Position numbers and translations under genes: made by a program. The notes under the pieces are model-generated. The model saw only the letters and a list, made by a program, of their open reading frames with translations. It was not told the origin of the DNA and made no database searches. Shown one piece after another: positions 36,556 to 46,165 of a stretch of DNA of 64,000 bases. Origin of the DNA: Cyclobacteriaceae bacterium (GTDB lineage Bacteria; Bacteroidota; Bacteroidia; Cytophagales; Cyclobacteriaceae); NCBI GenBank assembly GCA_016787565.1, contig JAEUUG010000015.1, positions 62,001-126,000 on the forward strand. Direction: 5' to 3'. Each line of letters opens with the position of its first letter. Positions within the stretch are counted from its first letter, which is position 1.

Positions 36556-37170
36556 TTACAACGAAAAACCTAAGAAGCTGAGAAATCCGAGTGACATTAA
36601 TCCAACAAGAATAAAGGTAATGCCGAGACCTTTCAGCGGACCAGGAACATTGGAATACTTCATCTTCTCGCGAACACCAGCAAGCGCCACAATAGCCAGC
36701 AACCAACCGATACCGGAGCTGAAACCATACACAGAAGCTTCTGCCAATGTGTAGGGTCTTCCCACCATAAAAAGTGAACCCCCTAAGATGGCGCAGTTCA
36801 CCGCAATCAACGGAAGGAAAATACCCAGTGTTCCGTATAAAGCCGGAGAAAATTTTTCGATCACCATTTCAGTCAATTGAACCATAGCCGCGATAACGCA
36901 GATAAAGATGATGAACTGAAGAAAGGTTAAATCAACGTTTTGAAATTCCGGACCAATCCACGCAAGGGCACCTTCGGTCAAGATGTAGTTTTGAATAATC
37001 CAGTTAATGGGAACGGTAACTCCCAGTACAAAAATTACGGCAACACCCAATCCAAAAGCCGTACTTACCTTCTTAGAAACGGCCAGAAAAGAGCACATTC
37101 CTAAAAAGTAGGCAAAGATCATGTTATCAATGAAAATCGACCGTACTCCAATGTTGATTAAGTTTTCCAT
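36556..37170 (-). CDS. nqrE: Na+-translocating NADH:quinone reductase subunit E
   Basis: 204 residues with six membrane helices, the normal length and pattern for NqrE. Key segments: [23 protein letters not shown] at the N-terminus (with the conserved Cys of the subunit) and [20 protein letters not shown] in the second half, which also has a conserved Cys. The paired cysteines of NqrD and NqrE coordinate an iron-sulfur centre in the membrane. It is the last nqr gene; a terminator follows and nqrF is not there. Confidence 0.97.
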   Translation of the reverse strand: MENLINIGVRSIFIDNMIFAYFLGMCSFLAVSKKVSTAFGLGVAVIFVLGVTVPINWIIQNYILTEGALAWIGPEFQNVDLTFLQFIIFICVIAAMVQLTEMVIEKFSPALYGTLGIFLPLIAVNCAILGGSLFMVGRPYTLAEASVYGFSSGIGWLLAIVALAGVREKMKYSNVPGPLKGLGITFILVGLMSLGFLSFLGFSL

Positions 37171-37204
37171 ATAGCTACGTAAGCGTTATGATCAATTTGC
37201 TTTA

Positions 37205-37864
37205 TTAATGTTCACGGTAACCGTTCAGCGAACGCTGTACCCAAATTACGACACCGACTACCACACAGGCACCGGCAGGCAATAACATTAGCCCGTTACC
37301 CTGGTAGTGAAGTCCTATTGCCTCAAATACCTTGAATCCGAAAATTGCTCCCGATCCGAGGAACTCACGGAAAAAAGCTACAACCATCAAGATCAGTCCA
37401 TAACCTAAACCGTTACCCAACCCATCCAGGAATGAAGGCCAAGGCTTGTTGCCCATGGCGAATGCTTCTAACCTACCCATTACAATACAATTCGTAATGA
37501 TCAAACCCACAAATACAGAGAGCTGCTTGGATACTTCATAGACATATGCCTTCAGTACCTGATCTACTAAAATAACAGAAAGGGAAACAACAGCGAGCTG
37601 AACAATAATGCGAATACGCGAAGGAATAGCGTTGCGCATAGCCGATATTAACACGTTCGAACTAATTGTTACCACGGATAAGGCGAGTGTCATAACCAAA
37701 GCTGGTTTCATTTGGGTGGTTACGGCCAGCGCAGAACAAATACCCAATACCTGTACGGTAATCGGATTGTCAATATCCAACGGGTTACTGATCAACTTCT
37801 TATTCCGTTTCGAAAAGAGTGGCTCACTCTTTTTTACTTCCACTTCTGCAACTTCCGTGCTCAT
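37205..37864 (-). CDS. nqrD: Na+-translocating NADH:quinone reductase subunit D
   Basis: 219 residues from the ATG at 37864 (a TTG two codons upstream is open). Six membrane helices. [27 protein letters not shown] N-terminus with the conserved cysteine, and [20 protein letters not shown] in the centre with the second. These pair with NqrE to hold the membrane 2Fe-2S centre. The spacing to nqrE is 34 bp and to nqrC 17 bp. It has a charged N-terminal extension ([18 protein letters not shown]) that is longer than in Vibrio. Confidence 0.97.
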   Translation of the reverse strand: MSTEVAEVEVKKSEPLFSKRNKKLISNPLDIDNPITVQVLGICSALAVTTQMKPALVMTLALSVVTISSNVLISAMRNAIPSRIRIIVQLAVVSLSVILVDQVLKAYVYEVSKQLSVFVGLIITNCIVMGRLEAFAMGNKPWPSFLDGLGNGLGYGLILMVVAFFREFLGSGAIFGFKVFEAIGLHYQGNGLMLLPAGACVVVGVVIWVQRSLNGYREH

Positions 37865-37881
37865 ATGCAATCGTGTTTAAA

Positions 37882-38595
37882 TTACTTGCTATTCTTTTTA
37901 ATGTACTTGTCGTAGGAATTAAAATAATCCACCAACATGTTATTCACACCCTTAGCGGTAAGTGTTGCGCCTGACATGCCATCTACCTTGTGTGCATCGC
38001 TGGCATAATCATTTCCTTCGCCCTTCATCATGGTAACAGAAACAAGCTTATCATTGTCATAGATAGACTTTCCTTTATAGCGCTTCTGCACTTCATCATC
38101 TGATTGGATGCGGGCTCCAAGACCGGGTGTTTCGCCTTTGTGATCAAATTTTACCCCACGGATGGTATTGAAATCCGATTCGAGGGCAACGAAACCCCAG
38201 ATGTCATTCCATAATCCGAAACCATACACCGGAAGCACAACACTTTCAATTTTTCCTGGTTCTGTCTCAGATGTAAATTCATACACCGGGAGAAGCCGTT
38301 GCTCAACTGGTTTTTTATATTCTGCTGCCAGGTTAATCTTCTTCAATTCAACACCCTCCTTGATGTTACCTTCAGCGTCTACCACGAAAGCCTTAACACG
38401 CTTAGCGTAAATCTCTTCGATGTTGTCGCTGTCCTTCAGCTCGACTACCGTAGAGAGAATATTCTTTTTCTGCTCCAGAGCAATATTAGCCTGTTGCCTC
38501 TCCTTGAGTCCTTCAGAAGCGAGTGATAATAAGCCGGCAGAAACCAATGTTAGTGCCCCGGCAAAAAGAATGATGTATAAATTAGACTGTCGCAC
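37882..38595 (-). CDS. nqrC: Na+-translocating NADH:quinone reductase subunit C
   Basis: 237 residues starting with GTG at 38595; no ATG stands near the membrane anchor (LYIILFAGALTLVSAGLLS, 6-24), and the start overlaps nqrB by 14 bases, so translation is probably coupled. The periplasmic FMN-binding domain ends with DGMSGATLT (205-213), where Thr213 should carry covalent FMN through a phosphoester bond (attached by ApbE, not in this window). WGFVALESDFNTIRGVKF and HKGETPGLGARI are conserved. Confidence 0.97.
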   Translation of the reverse strand: MRQSNLYIILFAGALTLVSAGLLSLASEGLKERQQANIALEQKKNILSTVVELKDSDNIEEIYAKRVKAFVVDAEGNIKEGVELKKINLAAEYKKPVEQRLLPVYEFTSETEPGKIESVVLPVYGFGLWNDIWGFVALESDFNTIRGVKFDHKGETPGLGARIQSDDEVQKRYKGKSIYDNDKLVSVTMMKGEGNDYASDAHKVDGMSGATLTAKGVNNMLVDYFNSYDKYIKKNSK

Positions 38596-39787
38596 GTTTT
38601 AATCTGCGTTTTTTGTTAGCACTTACTACAAAATAATCAATCAGCGGAGCGAAAACGTTCATCAAGAGTATCGCCAGCATAATACCTTCCGGATAAGCCG
38701 GGTTAAAAACACGGATCAATACCGTTAGTATACCAATCAAAAATCCATATACCCATTTACCGGTTTCGGTTTGTGTTGCCGTAACCGGATCAGTAGCCAT
38801 GAACACTGCACCAAACGCCAGACCACCCATCACCAGATGATATTGTGCAGGCAATTCAACAAATGGGTTGCCGCCAATGGCATTGATGAATAAACCCATG
38901 CCGAATGCTCCGGCAAAAACACTCACAATAATTTTCCAGCTTCCAGTTCCCGTCACAATCAGAATCAGGCCACCAATCAAACACATGAGCGTAGACGTCT
39001 CTCCGATACAACCCGGGATGAAACCCACAAACAAATTCCAGAAACTGTAAAGATTGTCAGCCCAGCCTGCACCAAAAGAATTTAAAGCTTCTACGGCATT
39101 TGCCCCGGAAGTACTTCCCGCCTGAGCTGCCACTGCCAACGGAGTTGCGCCCGAATATCCGGCTACAGCCTGAGCTTTATCTGGTAAATATGTCCATACT
39201 TCACCGGCAATATTTACAGGGTACGCGAAGTATAAAAATGCCCGTGCTGTTAACGCCACATTTAAGATATTCATGCCTGTTCCGCCAAAAGCTTCTTTAC
39301 CAATGATGACGGCAAAGATGGTTGCTACAGCAACCTGCCAGAGGGGAATGTCAGGAGGCATCACCAATGGAATCAGCATACCGCTTACGAGGAAGCCTTC
39401 GTTTACCGGATGCCTGCGAATGATGGAGAAAATAAATTCAACACCCAGACCGGTAGCGTACGAAACAATGATGATCGGAACTACCTGAATAAGACCAATC
39501 ATTATTTTTTCTGACAATACAGCCTCTTGCCCCAGGGCAAGAAAATGCTGATGGCCAACATTATATATTCCAAACAAAAGGCAAGGCACCATGGCGATGA
39601 TCACGGTCATCATCAGGCGCTTTAAATCTACCGCATCACGAACCTGTGCTCCCCGTAAACCATTGGTGGTGTTGGGTGCAAACAGAAAGGTATCAATGGC
39701 CTCAAAAGCATAATAGAATTTCTCCCATTTGCCCCCCTTTTCGAAGTTGTGCTTTGCCTTATCAAGCTGATTTCTGAGAAACTTCAT
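38582..39787 (-). CDS. nqrB: Na+-translocating NADH:quinone reductase subunit B
   Basis: 401 residues, ten membrane helices. FMN attachment motif YSGATPLA with Thr215; preceding GGTGMNILNVALTARAFLYF and GEVWTYLPDK are conserved. It holds the FMN and riboflavin sites and the sodium path. Stop at 38582 overlaps the nqrC GTG start by 14 bases, and the start is 8 bases after nqrA. The N-terminal extension (first 30 residues, charged) is of usual Bacteroidota length. Confidence 0.97.
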   Translation of the reverse strand: MKFLRNQLDKAKHNFEKGGKWEKFYYAFEAIDTFLFAPNTTNGLRGAQVRDAVDLKRLMMTVIIAMVPCLLFGIYNVGHQHFLALGQEAVLSEKIMIGLIQVVPIIIVSYATGLGVEFIFSIIRRHPVNEGFLVSGMLIPLVMPPDIPLWQVAVATIFAVIIGKEAFGGTGMNILNVALTARAFLYFAYPVNIAGEVWTYLPDKAQAVAGYSGATPLAVAAQAGSTSGANAVEALNSFGAGWADNLYSFWNLFVGFIPGCIGETSTLMCLIGGLILIVTGTGSWKIIVSVFAGAFGMGLFINAIGGNPFVELPAQYHLVMGGLAFGAVFMATDPVTATQTETGKWVYGFLIGILTVLIRVFNPAYPEGIMLAILLMNVFAPLIDYFVVSANKKRRLKRATV

Positions 39788-39795
39788 TGTATCGA

Positions 39796-41157
39796 TTAGC
39801 TATTCTGAATTAAATCAATTCCCTCTCGAAGAATTTGCTGCACATTGTGTTTGGAAACATCCACGAACTCGCACAACGCCAAATCTTCCTCAATTACTTC
39901 ATAAATACCCAACTCCTCCATTTCGTCAAAGTCTTCTGCGATGATCGCCTTCAACAAATATGTTGGAAGAATATCCATCGGAGTTACGCCTTCAAACACA
40001 CCCGTCTGCACGAAAGCTCGCGGTTCACCGTGCGTATTGCTATCGAGTACGAACTCTTTTTTTGGAACAAGAAATGAAAGCAATCCAAAAGCACGGTGAA
40101 AGCTCAGCTTGCTGGCTGTCGGGTTTATCCATCCCAGGAATTCATAGTCATCACCTTCCGGAATGATGCTCACTACCTGATCGTAGAAACCTACATAACC
40201 ATCTTTTGGTATTTTAGTACCGGTAAGCACATTACCTGAAACAACACGCACGTGATCTTGTTTCAGATTGTCCTGAAGCATCTTTTTGATAGAAGATCCG
40301 GTATACGTTTTATAATACTGCGGATCCTTCACTTCCGATCCGGCCAGCGCAATCAGACGGGAGGTATCATACACACCATTCAGAAATAGTTTTCCGATTT
40401 GCACAACACCCGTTGGGTTAATGGTCCACACCACATCACCCTTATTGATTGGATCAATGTGATGGATTTGAACACCGACACAACCCGATGGATGTTTACC
40501 CGAAAATTTGTTTACCTCCACACCTTTCGCTTGTGCGAAAACAGGCGATATTTCACGCTCGGCATGAACATTCAAATGAATTGGACCTGTAGTGAATTTT
40601 TTCAGGACGTCTAATCCAATTTGGAAAGCCTGCTCCTGACCCTTTAGTGTATAGTTATAGTCTGCTGCCAGCGGAGCAGAATCAAATGCTGAAATAAAGA
40701 TTGACTTGGGTGTTTCTGCCGGATCAGCCACGATACCGAAGGGGCGCTGAACGAGGTTCAGCCATGCACCACTGGTCAATAACTGCTCTTGCGCCTTTTC
40801 ACGTGAAAGGTTGGCGATATCGGACACCGAATATTTGGCAAAAGGTACATACTCTACCGTTTTATCGGCCAGAATTTTTACTTCCAACAGTTTACGCTTT
40901 TCGCCACGGTTAATTTCTACAATTTCACCACTTACCGGTGCTGTAAAAACAATCTTTTCATTTTTCTTGTCGTGAAAAAGCGGAGAGCCGGCCTTTACCG
41001 TGTCGCCTTCTTTCACCACGACTTTGGGCATGTAAATGCCGTAAAAATCAGTGGGTTTAATAACAAAAGTTTCCGGTTCGATTGAGGAAGTCTTGGGTGT
41101 GGCTTTACCTGCAAGGTTAATATCAAAGCCCTTCTTAAGTCGGATAAATTTGCCCAT
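39796..41157 (-). CDS. nqrA: Na+-translocating NADH:quinone reductase subunit A
   Basis: 453 residues from the ATG at 41157, which gives the expected start MGKFIRLKKGFDINLAGKA; the frame is open 20 codons upstream but those residues are not part of the family. The protein has the biotinyl-like and SLBB-like folds of NqrA (VVVKEGDTVKAGSPLFHDKK near residue 47, VSGNVLTGTKIP in the second half). It is the first gene of nqrABCDE. A TAnnTTTG element lies 33 bp upstream. Confidence 0.97.
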   Translation of the reverse strand: MGKFIRLKKGFDINLAGKATPKTSSIEPETFVIKPTDFYGIYMPKVVVKEGDTVKAGSPLFHDKKNEKIVFTAPVSGEIVEINRGEKRKLLEVKILADKTVEYVPFAKYSVSDIANLSREKAQEQLLTSGAWLNLVQRPFGIVADPAETPKSIFISAFDSAPLAADYNYTLKGQEQAFQIGLDVLKKFTTGPIHLNVHAEREISPVFAQAKGVEVNKFSGKHPSGCVGVQIHHIDPINKGDVVWTINPTGVVQIGKLFLNGVYDTSRLIALAGSEVKDPQYYKTYTGSSIKKMLQDNLKQDHVRVVSGNVLTGTKIPKDGYVGFYDQVVSIIPEGDDYEFLGWINPTASKLSFHRAFGLLSFLVPKKEFVLDSNTHGEPRAFVQTGVFEGVTPMDILPTYLLKAIIAEDFDEMEELGIYEVIEEDLALCEFVDVSKHNVQQILREGIDLIQNS

Positions 41158-41189
41158 GTGATGTGGCGATCGTTTGTTTAGGAACGGGG

Positions 41190-41217
41190 CAAAATTAGCA
41201 TTTTTTCGAACATTCAA
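41190..41217 (-). promoter_or_regulatory. candidate promoter of the nqr operon
   Basis: The minus strand carries TAATTTTG at 41197-41190, a perfect match to the Bacteroidota minus-7 consensus TAnnTTTG, 33 bp before the nqrA start. A TTG (41217-41215) lies 17 bases upstream of it, slightly closer than the usual 19. It would give a short leader. Confidence 0.45.
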
Positions 41218-41282
41218 TACGGGAAATATATTTTATTGGATAAACGGAAGCTGCCCACAGATATAGAGACTTTCACTGAGCT

Positions 41283-41972
41283 TTAGCGGATCACCATCAT
41301 GTGGGAAAGGGCCAATCGGATAACTTCATCGACCTGTTCATCAATGCTGATATGGGTGGTATCGATTACGATAGCATCATCGGCCTTACGCAACGGACTT
41401 TCCGTGCGTGTCGTATCAATTTTATCGCGTTGCAGGATATTATCCATTACATCGTCTAGATCCACCAGTTGATTTCTGTCTAATAATTCACGCTGCCTGC
41501 GAAAGGCCCTTACCAGCATATCGGCTGTCATGAAGAGTTTTAACTCAGCCTGTGGAAACACAACTGTTCCAATATCGCGACCATCCATCACAACACCTTT
41601 TTCTTTACCCATTCTGCGTTGTTGCTCCACCATGGCGACCCGAACTTCTTTCAGCGTGCTTACCTGACTTACATTTTCGGATACACGCATTTTTCGAATG
41701 TCCTTCTCTACATTCAAGCCGTTTAAGAATGTTTCACTGGTATTGTTTTTTGTAACCTTAAAGGATATGTTGATTTGCTGCAAGGCCCGGTTTACTTCTT
41801 TAGGGTTAGTCAGCGCAACATGATGATCGATAAAATACAAGGTAACAGCCCGATACATGGCACCGGTATCAATATACCGGAAGCCCAGAATAGCGGCCAC
41901 TTCCTTGGCCGTAGTGCTTTTTCCGCAGGCTGAATACCCGTCAATGGCGATAACAATCTTGCGCAGGTTCAT
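41283..41972 (-). CDS. cmk: cytidylate kinase
   Basis: 229 residues from the ATG at 41972, which overlaps the TGA of the small lipoprotein gene (TGATG). P-loop GYSACGKST (residues 12-20), RYIDTGAMYRAVTLYF, DGRDIGTVVFP and RDKIDTTRTESPLRKADDAI are all diagnostic of Cmk. It phosphorylates CMP and dCMP with ATP. The frame is open seven codons further up, but those overlap the neighbour. It is followed by the nqr promoter region. Confidence 0.96.
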   Translation of the reverse strand: MNLRKIVIAIDGYSACGKSTTAKEVAAILGFRYIDTGAMYRAVTLYFIDHHVALTNPKEVNRALQQINISFKVTKNNTSETFLNGLNVEKDIRKMRVSENVSQVSTLKEVRVAMVEQQRRMGKEKGVVMDGRDIGTVVFPQAELKLFMTADMLVRAFRRQRELLDRNQLVDLDDVMDNILQRDKIDTTRTESPLRKADDAIVIDTTHISIDEQVDEVIRLALSHMMVIR

Positions 41973-42112
41973 CAGCAATCTTTTTGAGGACACGGAATGG
42001 GCTTGCCTGGCTTAAGCTTCTTGTGCTTTTTGGAAGATGCACATCCATCAGCCACCAGTAGTAAAACAAGGAAGAGAAATAATGCAGGAAGAAATCGTAA
42101 TCGCACAGGCAT
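41972..42112 (-). CDS. small lipoprotein, 46 residues, coupled to cmk
   Basis: ATG at 42112, TGA at 41974-41972 sharing its A with the cmk ATG. The product has a hydrophobic signal (LPALFLFLVLLLVADGC, Cys24 as lipidation site), then a short basic tail with SSKKHKKLKPGKP and a final PCPQKDC. The lipobox has Asp at minus 2, which is unusual. The mature peptide is only about 23 residues and holds three cysteines including the lipid one. Similar tiny lipoproteins exist in Bacteroidota; function unknown. The TGATG overlap supports that it is real. Confidence 0.72.
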   Translation of the reverse strand: MPVRLRFLPALFLFLVLLLVADGCASSKKHKKLKPGKPIPCPQKDC

Positions 42113-42148
42113 TCTGGTTTAGGCTTTAAAAGTATAAAAAAGAAGTTA

Positions 42149-42838
42149 TCAACGCTCCATCTTATTCTCATAACTCATGCGAAATCCGATTTTCTGTCCT
42201 CCGCCCAGTTCAGGTGTGTGCTCCAGCTTTTGATAGAGCGTTATAAACTTCACATTCATGTAGGGAGGTGCCATCAGATCATTTTCAATGGCGATGGTGA
42301 GCGAAAGATTCACGATGTTTTTTAAATCGGCTTCGCGGATAGCACCATCCGATATGCGGCTGTACAAGAACCCCAACTGACCTTCGCCCTCTACAAAAAA
42401 ACGGTTGTCGTGGTTGATCATGATGCGGGCTACCAGATAGCCGGGATCGTTGATGCGATTGAATTTCAGCGAATCGGACATGAAGTTGTAAATGTTGATC
42501 TGCCCAAAGTACCGGTTGATTTCATTTTGCTGAATGTATTTTTCCTGCATCACACTATGTTCGTGCGAAAACGTAACAATGTTGGTATGCAAAACAAAAA
42601 TGAGCAAGTCGCCCGCCAGCTTAACATGAAATTCATGATCATTTATTGTCGCGAACTCCAGGGTTACATCTTTATCGCCAGGTGATGTCTTTTCTTTCAG
42701 GCTTTCAATCAATTTCCTGGATTCGCTCGAAAGTGAAGCAAAGGCTGTCAGCAAATGCTTGTAGGTCAACTGCTTCGCGTTGGATTTACTTTCCAGCATG
42801 CGCGTGATGTATTCCAGATGATCGGGTGTGGTATTCAT
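42149..42838 (-). CDS. hypothetical protein
   Basis: 229 residues, soluble, no signal peptide. Features: an N-terminal helical segment (ITRMLESKSNAKQLTYKHLL), a middle beta-rich part (VTLEFATINDHEFHVKLAGD, LIFVLHTNIVTFSHEH), NRYFGQINIYNFMSDSLKFN and GYLVARIMINHDNRFFVEGE, and a C-terminal KIGFRMSYENKMER. I do not recognise a named family. It lies 36 bp upstream of the small lipoprotein gene, on the same strand, so may be cotranscribed with it and cmk. Confidence 0.7.
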   Translation of the reverse strand: MNTTPDHLEYITRMLESKSNAKQLTYKHLLTAFASLSSESRKLIESLKEKTSPGDKDVTLEFATINDHEFHVKLAGDLLIFVLHTNIVTFSHEHSVMQEKYIQQNEINRYFGQINIYNFMSDSLKFNRINDPGYLVARIMINHDNRFFVEGEGQLGFLYSRISDGAIREADLKNIVNLSLTIAIENDLMAPPYMNVKFITLYQKLEHTPELGGGQKIGFRMSYENKMER

Positions 42839-42902
42839 GAATGAAACTTTTGTTTTTCGATAAAGCTGTCTAATTTAAGAGAACTAAATAAAGATCGAAA
42901 GT

Positions 42903-43181
42903 ATGGAAACCAACGAGGAAGGCAAAGCCGAAAAAACGTTCAAAAGCTTCGGCAAAAGAGTAGATCAGTTTGTGGAAGAACTCGGAGAAGCCGGTGAAAA
43001 ACTGAACAAAGAATTTCAGGACAAATATGAAGAGCTGAAAGTATCGGCAGAAAAACTGAAGAACGAAGCCGAAAACAAAGAACGCTGGAAGGAAGTGGAG
43101 GAAAGTTTGAAGAAAGCCGGTGAGGAACTCAGCAAAGCGTTCAAGGCTGCCTTTCAGAAAAAAGAAGAAAAGAAGGAATAA
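42903..43181 (+). CDS. small charged helical protein
   Basis: 92 residues, almost half Lys and Glu, predicted as one or two long amphipathic helices (FGKRVDQFVEELGEAGEKLN, EESLKKAGEELSKAFKAAFQ). No signal or membrane helix. Repeats of the form GEKLNKE and AEKLKNE with seven-to-eleven residue period are like LEA-type or apolipoprotein-like helices. Divergent from the 42149 gene (64 bp) and 18 bp before the DUF4038 gene. Function unknown. Confidence 0.75.
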   Translation: METNEEGKAEKTFKSFGKRVDQFVEELGEAGEKLNKEFQDKYEELKVSAEKLKNEAENKERWKEVEESLKKAGEELSKAFKAAFQKKEEKKE

Positions 43182-43199
43182 GTAATGTAAAAAAATTCA

Positions 43200-44573
43200 A
43201 TGCATCGAAAATTTTTTCCGTTTGCTTTGCTGATCTTACTCGCCACCGCTGTACAAGCACAACTACGCGTAAGTGAGAATAAACGCTTTCTCCAAACGGC
43301 TGATGGTAAACCATTCTTCTGGTTGGGCGATACAGCCTGGGAATTATTTCACCGGCTCAACCGTGAGGAAGCTGAGAAGTATTTAAAGAACCGCGCGGAA
43401 AAAGGCTTCACCGTTATTCAGGCTGTAGTACTGGCTGAACTTGACGGACTCCATGATCCTAATCCGTATGGAGAAATTCCATTGGAAAATGACGATCCCA
43501 CCAAACCACGTGAAGCTTATTTTCAACACGTAGATTTTATCATCCGCAAAGCGGAGCAAGTTGGATTGTACATTGGTCTGCTACCTACCTGGGGCGATAA
43601 AGTTTTTAAAGATCGTTGGGGAGTTGGTCCGGAAATTTTCAACACAACAAATGCCCGTGTGTATGGGCAATGGATCGGCAATCGGTATAAAAATCAAAAG
43701 AACATCATCTGGATTTTAGGAGGCGATCGCAATCCGCGCCACGATCAGGATGTGGCCATCTGGCGGGCGATGGCCGAAGGTATTGCAGAAGGTGTTGGCG
43801 GACATGATAAAGCAATGATGACCTTTCATCCCCAACCCAATAACCTGGAAGATGGTGGTTCTGCCAAGTGGTTTCACTACGATGCCTGGCTGGACTTCAA
43901 CATGTTTCAAACGGGGCACTGCCGTGAAAATAATGTGTGGGACAGAATGCAATGGGCGTATAATTTGAAACCGGTTAAGCCGGTGTTGGATGGAGAACCA
44001 CTCTATGAAGATCATCCGGTTTGTTTCAACGCTAATGACCTGGGAACATCCAGCGCCTATGATGTTCGCAAACATGCTTACTTTGATGTTTTTGCAGGAG
44101 CATTTGGCCACACCTACGGCTGCCATGATGTGTGGCAAATGTATGCACCACACCGGACACCCATCAACGGCCCGCACCATCCGTGGTATGTTGCATTAGA
44201 TTTGCCAGGCGCAGGTCAGGTTGGTTATTTGAGAAGACTCATTGAATCACGTCCAATGTTTGATCGAATTCCCGATCAATCGCTGGTAAAAAGCTCGCTG
44301 AATGTGAACGATCACATTCAAGCCACACGCGGGAAGGATTACATTTTTGTGTATAGCGCACAAGGGAAAAAATTTACGGTGTACATTTCAAAAATTTCAG
44401 GAACAGAAATAAATGCGTTCTGGTACGATCCGAGAAGTGGAAGATCAACGGAGATCGGAAAGTTTCCAAAAAAAGAACAACAGGAGTTTATACCTCCCAC
44501 TTCCGGCTACGGACAGGATTGGGTATTGGTGATTGATGATGCTTCAAAAAAATTTACGTTACCGGGCGAATAG
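43200..44573 (+). CDS. exported DUF4038/GH140-like (apiosidase-like) glycoside hydrolase
   Basis: 457 residues with a signal peptide (1-20, ATAVQA). It starts with SENKRFLQTADGKPFFWLGD and TAWELFHRLNREEAE, the DUF4038 signature. The TIM barrel contains GLYIGLLPTWGD, the probable acid/base region IIWILGGDRNPRH, LDGEPLYEDHP (Glu, possible nucleophile) and GAFGHTYGCHDVW. A short C-terminal beta domain (about 370-455, KFTVYISKISGTEINAFW) is the collagen-binding-like domain that accompanies DUF4038. GH140 members release apiose from rhamnogalacturonan II; here the substrate is unknown. It lies next to GH29, so may help degrade a fucosylated polymer. Confidence 0.88.
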   Translation: MHRKFFPFALLILLATAVQAQLRVSENKRFLQTADGKPFFWLGDTAWELFHRLNREEAEKYLKNRAEKGFTVIQAVVLAELDGLHDPNPYGEIPLENDDPTKPREAYFQHVDFIIRKAEQVGLYIGLLPTWGDKVFKDRWGVGPEIFNTTNARVYGQWIGNRYKNQKNIIWILGGDRNPRHDQDVAIWRAMAEGIAEGVGGHDKAMMTFHPQPNNLEDGGSAKWFHYDAWLDFNMFQTGHCRENNVWDRMQWAYNLKPVKPVLDGEPLYEDHPVCFNANDLGTSSAYDVRKHAYFDVFAGAFGHTYGCHDVWQMYAPHRTPINGPHHPWYVALDLPGAGQVGYLRRLIESRPMFDRIPDQSLVKSSLNVNDHIQATRGKDYIFVYSAQGKKFTVYISKISGTEINAFWYDPRSGRSTEIGKFPKKEQQEFIPPTSGYGQDWVLVIDDASKKFTLPGE

Positions 44574-44651
44574 TAATGCCCCACACCAGAAAAGAATAAG
44601 AAGATTTCTTGCATGATTTAAAATGAACGCTCACATCAACCTATACCTCCG

Positions 44652-46115
44652 ATGAATGCTAAAAAAATCTCCACGTTTATCGTGATGATCCTCGTAAGTT
44701 GTACGTTATCGGCACAACACTATGAAGCCAACTGGGCATCGCTCAACACCCGAAAAATTCCCGAATGGTTTCACCAGGATAAATTTGGCATCTTCATACA
44801 CTGGGGAATTTATGCAGTACCCGCTTATGCACCCGTTATCAAGAACAGTGGGTATAGTTATGCTGAATGGTACTGGTATCGCTTGCCGGAAAAGCAAAAA
44901 GATTTTATAGCCTTCCACGAAAAAAATTACGGAGCAAACTTTACCTATCCGCAATTCGAACCCATGTTCAAAGCAGAATTGTATAACCCCGATCAGTGGG
45001 CCGATGTCTTCAAACGATCGGGTGCGAAATACGTGGTGCTCACCTCCAAGCACCATGAAGGCTACTGCCTGTGGGACAGTAAAGAAGCAGACCGTACGTG
45101 GCAACGAACCTGGAATGCTGTAACCGGAACACCCAAACGTGACCTACTCGGAGAGTTGACCACTGCTGTGCGTGCAAAAGGTTTGAAAATGGGGTATTAC
45201 TATTCCTTGTATGAATGGTTTAATCCGTTGTGGAAGGAAGACAAAAAGAAGTACGTTACCGATCACATGTTCCCCCAATTCAAAGATCTCATCACCCGCT
45301 ATAAACCCTCCATTATCTTCTCTGATGGTGAATGGGATCTCACCGATAAAGAATGGCGAAGCGAAGAGTTACTGGCCTGGCTTTTCAATGAATCACCCGT
45401 GGCGAAAGATGTAGTGGTGAACGACCGCTGGGGTAGTAATACACGTGGTCACAATACAAGCTCAACGTACACCACATCCGAATATGGAAGCGGCATGAAT
45501 GCTGATGTCATCTGGGAAGAGAGCCAGGGCATTGGTCACTCCTATGGTTATAATCGAAATGAAAAACTTGATGATTATAAAACCAGTCGTGATTTGATTC
45601 TGATGCTATGCGATATTGTTTCCCGTGGCGGTAATTTGTTATTGGACATCGGACCAACAGCCGATGGAAGAATACCCGTGATCATGCAACAACGGTTAGT
45701 TGATATGGGCGATTGGCTGAGCACCAACGGAGAATCCATTTACGGCACGGAAGCCTGGAAAAATTCAAACCAATGGAGCGAAGGCCTAAGGCAAACAAAA
45801 AAAGGAGCGAGCTTCATGGCCGACTACAACATTGCCAATATGGTCGTACCAAAAAAAGACTCAGCTTATGTAGAATGCTTCTTCACACAGAAAAATAAGG
45901 ATGTCTATATTATTGTTCCCTCCTATCGGGAAACCTTAACCTTACGAAGTATGAAAGTCAACACAGGTACAAAAGCAACGGTGCTTGGTTCAGCTAAAAC
46001 CTGCACCTGGAAAAAGGAAGGCGAAAACATCGTGTTGAATTTATCATCACTCAAGCCAAACGATATTTCTTCGTCCGGTATTTTTGTAGTGAAGCTAACG
46101 GGGGCCATACCCTGA
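44652..46115 (+). CDS. GH29 alpha-L-fucosidase
   Basis: 487 residues with an N-terminal signal (1-21, SCTLSAQ). Strong GH29 motifs: IPEWFHQDKFGIFIHWG, YVVLTSKHHEGYCLWDS, the nucleophile Asp in PSIIFSDGEWD and GGNLLLDIGPTADGRIP. It removes alpha-L-fucose with retention. A C-terminal beta-sandwich (about 395-485) follows. It is 78 bp after the DUF4038 gene and converges with the PH-like gene. Confidence 0.95.
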   Translation: MNAKKISTFIVMILVSCTLSAQHYEANWASLNTRKIPEWFHQDKFGIFIHWGIYAVPAYAPVIKNSGYSYAEWYWYRLPEKQKDFIAFHEKNYGANFTYPQFEPMFKAELYNPDQWADVFKRSGAKYVVLTSKHHEGYCLWDSKEADRTWQRTWNAVTGTPKRDLLGELTTAVRAKGLKMGYYYSLYEWFNPLWKEDKKKYVTDHMFPQFKDLITRYKPSIIFSDGEWDLTDKEWRSEELLAWLFNESPVAKDVVVNDRWGSNTRGHNTSSTYTTSEYGSGMNADVIWEESQGIGHSYGYNRNEKLDDYKTSRDLILMLCDIVSRGGNLLLDIGPTADGRIPVIMQQRLVDMGDWLSTNGESIYGTEAWKNSNQWSEGLRQTKKGASFMADYNIANMVVPKKDSAYVECFFTQKNKDVYIIVPSYRETLTLRSMKVNTGTKATVLGSAKTCTWKKEGENIVLNLSSLKPNDISSSGIFVVKLTGAIP

Positions 46116-46139
46116 TGTCTGATGATCTGAATACTTTTT

Positions 46140-46162
46140 AATGAAGTTTTCTGGACTTCATT
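46140..46162. repeat. inverted repeat between convergent genes
   Basis: Eight-base perfect inverted repeat AATGAAGT (46140-46147) and ACTTCATT (46155-46162) with a seven-base spacer, between the stops of the fucosidase and the PH-like gene. No clear T run follows on either strand, so a terminator role is only possible. Confidence 0.4.
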
Positions 46163-46165
46163 ATC

